NCBI GenBank assembly: GCA_050260215.1
Contig: JBLNBU010000028.1
Location: 1-54,644, forward strand
Reading direction: 5' to 3'
Length of the DNA stretch: 54,644 nucleotides
Source of the DNA: JBLNBU01 sp050260215
GTDB taxonomy: Bacteria; Pseudomonadota; Alphaproteobacteria; Rhodospirillales; Magnetospirillaceae
Shown here: positions 44,005 to 50,336 of the stretch, one piece after another
Position numbering within the stretch: the stretch's first letter is position 1
Layout: every line of letters starts with the position of its first letter
Position numbers and translations under genes: made by a program
The notes under the pieces: model-generated
Databases searched by the model: none
The model's input: only the letters and a program-made list of their open reading frames with translations
Told to the model about the DNA's origin: nothing

Positions 44005-45633
44005 ATGGCGTCGATCGTTCTGGGGGTGACCGTCGGCCACGACGGCTCGGTGGCGGTGGTCAAGGACGGGCGGCTGGTCGCGGCGATCTCGCGCGAGCGG
44101 CTGACCCGGCGCAAGAAGGACCACGGCGTCACCAAGGCCGAGGTCGACTACGTGCTGGACCTGGCCGGGGCGCGCCTCGAGGACGTGGCCTGCGTCGCGT
44201 TCGCCACCTACACCTTTGCGCCGGACAATTTCCTCAAGGTCTACGACATGGCCGGCCAGGAAATCCGCCGCAACCTTTGGGACCATCCCCCCGGCCGCTA
44301 CGTCGAGGAGGTCAAGGTCAAGCTGGGCCAGCACGCCACCCGCGGCGTGTGGGTGCAGCACCACCTGTCCCACTGTGCCTCGGCCTTCTATACCAGCCCG
44401 TTCGAGCGTTCGGCGGTTTTCAGCGTCGATTCCAGCATGATCAGGCCGGAGGTGTGCTCGCTCTACGCCTACGGCGACGGCAGCCAGATGTTCCCGCTGT
44501 ACTGTCCGGGGGTGATGATCGGCAACGCCTATCACCAGTTCACCCGCAAGCTCGGGCTGGGCGACGGGCTGTTCAAGGCGGGCACCACCATGGGCCTGGC
44601 GTCCTATGGCACGCCGCTGCCGCTGGCGGTGGAGAAGTGGCGCGACTATGGGCGGTCCTGGTACGAGCGGCCCGAGCAGCCAGACGACCTGCGCCACATC
44701 GACCTGATGTGGTCCGAGTTGGCCCAGGTCGCCCCCCACGTCGAGTTCAGCCATGAGGAAAGCGACACGCGGCGGGCCATGGACCTGGCCGCCTCGCTGC
44801 AATACGTGTTCGAGGAAACCATCGTCGCCGCCGCCCAGGAGCTTCACCGGCGCACCGCGCACTACAGCGACGGCAAGCTGTGCCTGGCCGGCGGGTCGTT
44901 CCTCAACTGCAACACCAACTCGGCCATCCTCGCCCGCACCCCCTTCGACGACGTCCACCTGTTTCCCGGCTGCGGCGACGACGGCAATGCGGTGGGATCG
45001 GCGCTGTTCGTCGCCCACCATGTGATGAAGCAGCCCCGGCCGCGCTACGAGCCCCAGGACGTCGCCTATCTGGGGCGCAGCTATCCGACCCCGGACGTCG
45101 GCCGGCCGCTCGACCTCGACGAGGTCGCCGGCGCCATCGCCGCGGGCAAGGTGGTCGGCTGGTTCCAGGGGCGGGCCGAGTTCGGGCCGCGGGCGCTGGG
45201 CAACCGCTCCATCCTGGCCGACCCGCGCAACCCCGACATGCGCGACCACATCAACTTCAAGGTCAAGCGACGCGAGTGGTTCCGCCCCTTCGCCCCCATG
45301 GTCAGGGCCGAGGCCGCGGCCGACTGGTTCGAGTTCGACCGCCCCAGCCCGTTCATGCTGTTCACCGCCAAGGTCCGCCGCCCCGAGGCGCTGCCGGCCA
45401 TCAGCCACGTGGACGGCTCGGCCCGCCTGCAGACGGTGACGGCGACCAGCAACCCGCGCATCTACGACCTGCTTGGCCGCTTCCAGGCCCTGACCGGGAT
45501 GCCGGTGCTGCTCAACACCAGCCTCAACGTCAACGGCGAGCCGCTGGTCGAGACCCCCGAGGATGCGCTGCGGTTCTGGGACACCACCCCGGCCGACCTG
45601 ATGGTGGTCGGCGACCGCATGCTGGTACGCTAG
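44005..45633 (+). CDS. NodU/CmcH-family carbamoyltransferase
   Basis: A 542-residue protein. The N-terminal Kae1-like domain has VTVGHDGSVAVVKDGRLVAAISRERLTRRKKDHG, the metal-binding QHHLSHCASAFYTSPF and GGSFLNCNTN. The C-terminal YrdC-like/carbamoyltransferase part has WFQGRAEFGPRALGNRSILADPRN and LNTSLNVNGEPLVETPEDAL. The family moves a carbamoyl group from carbamoyl phosphate via an adenylate to hydroxyls of sugars or natural products. No glycosyltransferase or biosynthetic genes are adjacent, so the acceptor is unknown. Confidence 0.9.
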   Translation: MASIVLGVTVGHDGSVAVVKDGRLVAAISRERLTRRKKDHGVTKAEVDYVLDLAGARLEDVACVAFATYTFAPDNFLKVYDMAGQEIRRNLWDHPPGRYVEEVKVKLGQHATRGVWVQHHLSHCASAFYTSPFERSAVFSVDSSMIRPEVCSLYAYGDGSQMFPLYCPGVMIGNAYHQFTRKLGLGDGLFKAGTTMGLASYGTPLPLAVEKWRDYGRSWYERPEQPDDLRHIDLMWSELAQVAPHVEFSHEESDTRRAMDLAASLQYVFEETIVAAAQELHRRTAHYSDGKLCLAGGSFLNCNTNSAILARTPFDDVHLFPGCGDDGNAVGSALFVAHHVMKQPRPRYEPQDVAYLGRSYPTPDVGRPLDLDEVAGAIAAGKVVGWFQGRAEFGPRALGNRSILADPRNPDMRDHINFKVKRREWFRPFAPMVRAEAAADWFEFDRPSPFMLFTAKVRRPEALPAISHVDGSARLQTVTATSNPRIYDLLGRFQALTGMPVLLNTSLNVNGEPLVETPEDALRFWDTTPADLMVVGDRMLVR

Positions 45634-45637
45634 CCGC

Positions 45638-45838
45638 TCACACCTCGCACTGGTTGCGCAGGTGCTCCATGGCCTTGTCGCCAAAGCCCGGGATGTCGGC
45701 CAGGTCCTCGACGCTGTCGATGCGGCCGCCATGCTTGGCGCGGTAGTCGAGGATGGCCTGGGCGCAGTTGTCGCCGATGCCCTGGATGCGGTCCAACTCG
45801 GACTTGGAGGCGGTGTTCAGGTTGATCTTGCTGGCCAT
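45638..45838 (-). CDS. Small helix-hairpin-helix (ComEA-like) protein
   Basis: A 66-residue protein consisting of one (HhH)2 module: MASKINLNTASKSELDRIQGIGDNCAQAILDYR and SVEDLADIPGFGDKAMEHL. INLNTAS...L..IQGIG is the ComEA/Psp HhH signature for non-specific DNA binding. Unlike ComEA it has no signal peptide or membrane segment, so it is cytoplasmic. It converges on the carbamoyltransferase gene with 4 bp between. Confidence 0.85.
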   Translation of the reverse strand: MASKINLNTASKSELDRIQGIGDNCAQAILDYRAKHGGRIDSVEDLADIPGFGDKAMEHLRNQCEV

Positions 45839-45932
45839 GGCTGATCTCCGTTCGCTGCTTGACGGGAAACAAGATGGGCGGGCCCAGGTTCCGCTAGACT
45901 GGCCGGCGAGCTTTCCTGGAAGGACGAATGCG

Positions 45933-46382
45933 ATGCGGCGGATGATCATGGGCCTGGCGTTGGCGGCGGTGGTGGCGGGCGGGGCCGTGGCGGCCGAGGT
46001 GGTCGACCGGCCCAAGTGGATGGGCGCCGACAAGATCGCCACCTTCGACAAGGAGGCCGCGCGCCAGTCCGGTCCGGTGGCGCAACTGCTCGATCCCAAG
46101 GTGGCCGCCGACGACGACATCGTCCCCGGCGTGCTGTGGCTGGGTCCGGCGCTGGGCAACGTGCTGGTGGTGCGGTTCTCGGCCGAATCGTCCTGCGGCC
46201 GTTTCGCCTATACCTTCTTCGGGCCGGTGGTCGGCGACAAGCGGACGGCGCAGCTGTCGGCCTGTGCCGACGACCTGTTCCTGGCCCATGCGCCAGGCCG
46301 CAAGATCCCCGAGGTGCTGCTTCGCGGCGCCCAGCCCGAACGCCGGTTCGCCTACGAGAACGGCAGCTGGCAGCCGAAGTGA
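45933..46382 (+). CDS. Secreted protein of unknown function
   Basis: A 149-residue protein with a signal peptide (MRRMIMGLALAAVVAGGAVAAE). The mature part has two Cys (ESSCGRF and LSACADD), likely a disulfide, and a C-terminal REFRFAYENGSWQ-like end (ERRFAYENGSWQPK). I do not recognise a family. Start ATG 45933 follows AAGGAC. It is divergent from the HhH gene. Confidence 0.6.
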   Translation: MRRMIMGLALAAVVAGGAVAAEVVDRPKWMGADKIATFDKEAARQSGPVAQLLDPKVAADDDIVPGVLWLGPALGNVLVVRFSAESSCGRFAYTFFGPVVGDKRTAQLSACADDLFLAHAPGRKIPEVLLRGAQPERRFAYENGSWQPK

Positions 46383-46503
46383 GGCGGTGCCGCCGTCCTG
46401 AAGATGTCATACCGGTGTAGGATTGCGGGCGGCCGGCCGGCGGCCTAGAGTGTCACTCCATGAGGTCCGCCCGACGGCGAAAAAGGGTGGGCCGGGAGGA
46501 ACC

Positions 46504-46926
46504 ATGGCACCCGTGGCAGCGGAGACCGGCGTTCGCGAGATCGACGCCGGCAATGAGGGGCTGAGCTACCTGCTCGCCCGCGTGTTCGATGTCGGCGTCG
46601 AATGCCGGCGTGGCCGCTCGGGGGCCTGCGATTTTCGCGAATGTACCAAGATCTCCGCCATCCTGCGCTATGTCGGCCGTCACTTCGCCGGCCAGGAAGC
46701 GGTGATGGCCGAGGCCGACTATCCGGCCGGCGGCGAGCACAGCCGCGACCACGCGGCATTGGTGCACGGGCTGGCGGCCATGCAGGACGCCTGCGTCTGC
46801 GCCGAGCGTGAACGCAGCCGCGTACGCGCCTTCATCGCCGAATGGCATGCCGACCACTTCGTCCGCTGCGACCGGCCGCTGGGCCGGTGGGCGATCACCC
46901 GCCGGGTCCTGCAGCCGGTGCGCTGA
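46504..46926 (+). CDS. Hemerythrin-like protein with altered di-iron ligands
   Basis: A 140-residue protein. HFAGQEAVM (His60), EHSRDH (His79, His83) and HADHFVRCD (His118, Asp123) align with hemerythrin ligands. The first ligand His is Asn17 (IDAGNEGL against FDDDHRHL in the bacteriohemerythrin at 24040-24450) and the bridging Glu is Gln64 (HFAGQE against HFRREE). Six Cys (34, 42, 47, 97, 99, 122) are unusual. It may bind one metal, another cofactor, or act as a thiol sensor. GGGAGGAACC precedes ATG 46504. Confidence 0.7.
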   Translation: MAPVAAETGVREIDAGNEGLSYLLARVFDVGVECRRGRSGACDFRECTKISAILRYVGRHFAGQEAVMAEADYPAGGEHSRDHAALVHGLAAMQDACVCAERERSRVRAFIAEWHADHFVRCDRPLGRWAITRRVLQPVR

Positions 46927-46929
46927 CGG

Positions 46930-46952
46930 ACCCCCGGGCTTGGCCCGGGGGT
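46930..46952. terminator. Hairpin between convergent genes
   Basis: ACCCCCGGGC (46930-46939) and GCCCGGGGGT (46943-46952) form a perfect 10-bp stem. It sits 3 bp after the hemerythrin-like gene and 12 bp before the end of the Ser/Gly-rich gene, so it can serve both strands. Confidence 0.65.
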
Positions 46953-46964
46953 GACGATGAACGG

Positions 46965-47420
46965 CTAGCGCGAGCCGCCCGAGGTCGAGCCGCTGCCGGT
47001 GGCGCCGCCCGAACCGCCCAGGCTGCCGCTGGAACCGCTGCTGCTGCCGCTCGGGCTGTTGTAGGTGCCCGACGAGCTGCCCGAGCTCGAGCCCGGATAG
47101 GTCTGGCTGCTGCTGCCCGACGACGACCCCGACGAGCCGGGAAGCTGGGCGGTCTGGCATTCCGGCCGCACGTCGTTGGGGGTGCAGTCGGCGGGAATGT
47201 TGCCGGCCCCCTGGCTGCGCCCCAGCGAATCCTGGCTGCTGCCCGACGAACCGGGCGAGGTCGCTTCCGGGTTGCTCATGCCCGACGGGCTGCGCTGGTC
47301 AAGCGAGCGCTGCTGCTGGGACGACAGGCTGTCACTGCTGCTCGAGCCGCCGACGCTCTGGGCCATGACGGGCGTGGCGATGAGGGCGGCCATGGCGGCC
47401 GCGGTCAGAAACCGGATCAT
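46965..47420 (-). CDS. Secreted low-complexity Ser/Gly-rich protein
   Basis: A 151-residue protein with a signal peptide (MIRFLTAAAMAALIATPVMAQS). The mature part is Ser, Gly, Gln and Pro rich with repeated GSSSGSSS-type units. It has one compact spot, IPADCTPNDVRPECQTAQL, with a Cys pair. It is probably disordered and exported. No family function known. Confidence 0.65.
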   Translation of the reverse strand: MIRFLTAAAMAALIATPVMAQSVGGSSSSDSLSSQQQRSLDQRSPSGMSNPEATSPGSSGSSQDSLGRSQGAGNIPADCTPNDVRPECQTAQLPGSSGSSSGSSSQTYPGSSSGSSSGTYNSPSGSSSGSSGSLGGSGGATGSGSTSGGSR

Positions 47421-47503
47421 TTGTCCTCTCCCCGTGCTGGTTTGGGTCCTGCGACCAACAGCCCCCGGCGGGCGAGGTTCCGGCGCCTAGCCTTCGTCGT
47501 GCC

Positions 47504-48112
47504 TCAGCCAGCCCGGCGCAGCATCACCAGTTCGGGATCGTCCCAGTGGTCGACCAGGATGCGGCGCACCCGGTCCTGCCATAATTCAGCGAAGCGGGCG
47601 GCGTCGCCCTCGGCGGCGGTTCCGCCCAGCACCGCGCGCAGCAGCGGCGACATCTCGGGCGAGGAGGGCACCCGGCCGCCGTTGAATTCGGCGTAGACGG
47701 TGCCGCCACCGTCGGCGCGCGCATAGGCTATGGTCGTTCCCAGCGGCTGGTCGAAATCCAGCAGGCCGGCGCGGACGAAGTGCCCGCCGATGCCCTTGAA
47801 GCCGTCCTCGCCGCGTGCCCCGGTGATCAGGCCGGCCACCGCCGCGACTACGCCGGTGGTGCCCTCGGCGGCGCCGTCGGCCAGCGACACCCGGATCTCG
47901 CCGCGCACCGGGGTGGCGTCGCCGTACAGGGCGGCCAGGGCGCGGGCGGTCATCATGTAGGCGGCCGCCACCGTCGGGCAGGAATGCCCGGCCAGCTTCA
48001 CCGCATCGGCATAGCCATAGTCGATCACCCCGTCGCCGGCGCCCAGGAAGGCGGCCAAGGGGTCGATCACGCGGATGGTGGGGACCTGATCGAAGAAGGC
48101 GGGAAAGGGCAT
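47504..48112 (-). CDS. FmdE-family protein
   Basis: A 202-residue protein with the FmdE (PF02663) hallmark VKLAGHSCPTVAAAYMMTARAL, where His and Cys form the metal site, then GEIRVSLADGAAEGTTG and a GGHFVRAGLLDFDQPLG stretch. FmdE was named from formylmethanofuran dehydrogenase operons, but bacterial members occur without that enzyme and have no settled role. The C-terminal zinc-ribbon of longer members is missing. ATG 48112 begins MPFPAFF. An FNR-like box lies upstream. Confidence 0.7.
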   Translation of the reverse strand: MPFPAFFDQVPTIRVIDPLAAFLGAGDGVIDYGYADAVKLAGHSCPTVAAAYMMTARALAALYGDATPVRGEIRVSLADGAAEGTTGVVAAVAGLITGARGEDGFKGIGGHFVRAGLLDFDQPLGTTIAYARADGGGTVYAEFNGGRVPSSPEMSPLLRAVLGGTAAEGDAARFAELWQDRVRRILVDHWDDPELVMLRRAG

Positions 48113-48168
48113 GGGGGCTCCGGCGTTCGGGACGTCCGGGACCATGGGGCGGCGGGCGGGCAGGGACC

Positions 48169-48182
48169 TTGATCCTGCTCAA
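48169..48182. promoter_or_regulatory. FNR-like box upstream of the FmdE-family gene
   Basis: TTGATCCTGCTCAA matches TTGAT-N4-ATCAA at 9 of 10 conserved bases. It is 57 bp upstream of the FmdE-like start and 160 bp upstream of the FliD-like gene. Confidence 0.4.
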
Positions 48183-48341
48183 GCCGAGGCGGCAGGTGCT
48201 GCCGGGCAAGTCCTGCCCCGCGGCATTATTTGCCTATGGCCAAGGACATGGATCGTCGTTTCACGCTCGTGACTGGCGCTCGTCTCCGGCAATTGGCCGA
48301 TTTCTTGCAACACGGCCGCCCAACGGCGGAGGACTTGAACC

Positions 48342-49631
48342 ATGACCGTATCCAGCATCGCCGCGGCGATGGCCATGCTGCAGCAGCGCCAGACCACCGC
48401 GACCCAGGCGAAAGGCAGTCAGGACACCGCGGGCGCGGACCAGGCGACGCAGAACCCGGCCTATCAGCTGTCGCTGAGCCAGGAGGCGGCAAGCGCGCTG
48501 CTGGCCTATGGCCGCATGGGCAGCGAGGTGAAGAGTGCCAGCGACGCCCTGGCCGATATCGGCGGCCAACTGGCGGCCGGGCTCGGCCGCGACGGCGACG
48601 GGCATGTGCTGGGCGCGACCCACGACGTCGACGTGCAGCAACTGGCCCAGGCGCAGGTGCTGTCCACCAACCCCGAACCCGACCACGATACCACCAGCCT
48701 GGGAACCGGCACCCTGGTGTTCCAGTTCGGAACCGAGGACCCGCCGGGCACCTTCACCCCCTCCGCCGACCCGGTGGGCGTGCCGATCACCGACGGCAGC
48801 CTGGACGGCATCGCCAAGGCGGTCAACGACGCGGGCATCGGCGTCGCGGCCACGGTGGTAAAGGACGGCGACGGCCAGTACCGCTTGGAATTCCAGGGGC
48901 CGAGCGGGGCGGCCGGTGCGTTTTCCATGTCGGGCATCGACGCGCTTGCCCACGACCCGACCGCGGCGTTCTCGGCCGGGCTCAACGTCGACCAGGCGGC
49001 GCAGGACGCCGTCTACAGCGTCGACGGCGGCGCCGTCCAGACCAGCGCGTCCAACACCGTGTCGCTGGCCGAGGGCGTCAGCCATACCCTGACCGAGGTC
49101 GGCAGTTCGACGGTGACGGTGCCGTTCGGCCAGGACCGCGCCCTGGGCGCCGCCGAGACCCTGGTCGGCACCGTCGATTCCCTGCTGTCGGGCAACGACG
49201 CCTCGCCGGTGGGCGAGGAAGTGGTGAAGAAGCTGAAGGAGACCTTTCCCGCCCTGGCCGGCATCGGCATCACCGTGGCCGAGGACGGCAGCATGGTGGT
49301 GGACCGCGCCAAGCTGGAAAGCGCCTATCTCGGCGACCCCGAAGGGACCGGCTCGCTGCTTGCGGCCGCTGCCGACGGCGCCCGCCAGGTGCTGAACGCC
49401 GGCGGCAGCGCCATCCAGTCGCAGCTGCCCAGCCTGATCGCGCAGATGACCCAGGGCATGTCGCTGCTCAACTACCTCGACGGCTCGAACGGCAGCGGGT
49501 CCACGGCCGATCCCACCGCCGGGCTGATGTCGCTGATCAACCCGTCGCAGGGCCAGGCGGCGGCGTCGTCCTACCAGTCCGTGTCGTCCATGCTGGGCCA
49601 GGTCGGCGCCGGCCTGGCGGCCGAAGGCTGA
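48342..49631 (+). CDS. Orphan FliD-like (flagellar cap-related) protein
   Basis: A 429-residue protein. VDVQQLAQAQVLST (residues 97-109) matches the FliD N-terminal LA-x-AQ-x-L-x-S motif. SLDGIAKAVNDAGIGVAATVVKDGDGQYRLEFQG (about 153-186) is a flagellin hook IN segment. The C-terminal coiled-coil of FliD is replaced by a low-complexity Gly/Ser region. No fliS, fliC or other flagellar gene is near. The N-terminus (SSIAAAMAMLQQRQT) also recalls short flagellar/rod-like proteins. Export by the flagellar system is possible. Confidence 0.6.
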   Translation: MTVSSIAAAMAMLQQRQTTATQAKGSQDTAGADQATQNPAYQLSLSQEAASALLAYGRMGSEVKSASDALADIGGQLAAGLGRDGDGHVLGATHDVDVQQLAQAQVLSTNPEPDHDTTSLGTGTLVFQFGTEDPPGTFTPSADPVGVPITDGSLDGIAKAVNDAGIGVAATVVKDGDGQYRLEFQGPSGAAGAFSMSGIDALAHDPTAAFSAGLNVDQAAQDAVYSVDGGAVQTSASNTVSLAEGVSHTLTEVGSSTVTVPFGQDRALGAAETLVGTVDSLLSGNDASPVGEEVVKKLKETFPALAGIGITVAEDGSMVVDRAKLESAYLGDPEGTGSLLAAAADGARQVLNAGGSAIQSQLPSLIAQMTQGMSLLNYLDGSNGSGSTADPTAGLMSLINPSQGQAAASSYQSVSSMLGQVGAGLAAEG

Positions 49632-49634
49632 CGC

Positions 49635-50336
49635 CTACCCGCCGTTGCGGCGCCGGCGCGACAGGCCGTCGGGGCCGCCCTCGGCCGGAGGAATGCGCAG
49701 CCTGACGTTGCGGCCCGAGAACTCGGCCATGTCGGCCTCTTCCAGGCGGCGGATGCCGCGCGACACTCCTTCGGGCGAGGTGCCGATCATCGCCGCCAGG
49801 TCGCGCTTGAGCAGCGGCACGGCGAACTCGACGGTACCGTCCTCGGGCCGGGTCGGGCCGGCCAGCGAACACAGCGTCGAATACAGCCGCTCGGGCACCT
49901 CTAGCGTCGACAGGCGCATGATGTGCTGCTCGTAGGCATAGACCTGGGCCAGCGCCTGGCGCATCAGCGCCGCGCCCAGCCGGCCGTCGTCGCGCAAGGC
50001 ACGCAGGAAGGCGGCCGCCGGGATGACCAGTACGGTGCACGGAGCCAGCACCTCGGCGCCGTTGCGATGGGCGCCGCCGTCGACCAGGTCCTGCCAGGCC
50101 AGCACGGTGCCGGCCTGCATGATGCCCAGGATGGCCATGCGGCCGTCCTCGTCCAGGCGTTCCAGGGCCACCGTGCCGGCGACCAGGCAATAGACCGCCT
50201 GGGCGGCGTCGCCCTGGTGGAAGATGTAGGCCCGCTTGCGGAAGCTGAGCGGTTTGGCGCACTCGGCCGGGAACAGCTCGTGCAGCAGGGGCGACAGCCC
50301 GGTGCCGGCGGCAGCGTCGGCGGGGGCGCCGGTCAT
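49635..50336 (-). CDS. Crp/Fnr-family regulator coupled to the hemerythrin-NIT sensor
   Basis: A 233-residue regulator with a cyclic-nucleotide-binding-like beta-barrel (about 25-140) and a winged HTH (about 165-225). The recognition helix TSPEGVSRGIRRL has the E-x-x-S-R residues that read TTGAT/C-type half-sites in FNR. There is no N-terminal Cys cluster. The start ATG 50336 overlaps the sensor stop codon by 4 bp, so the two are translated together. It is the only regulator in the operon. Confidence 0.88.
   Translation of the reverse strand: MTGAPADAAAGTGLSPLLHELFPAECAKPLSFRKRAYIFHQGDAAQAVYCLVAGTVALERLDEDGRMAILGIMQAGTVLAWQDLVDGGAHRNGAEVLAPCTVLVIPAAAFLRALRDDGRLGAALMRQALAQVYAYEQHIMRLSTLEVPERLYSTLCSLAGPTRPEDGTVEFAVPLLKRDLAAMIGTSPEGVSRGIRRLEEADMAEFSGRNVRLRIPPAEGGPDGLSRRRRNGG

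Noticed and set aside
48208..48222. GGCATTATTTGCC as a sigma-54 promoter upstream of the FliD-like gene
   Set aside because: Only 8 bp separate GG and GC instead of the required 10.
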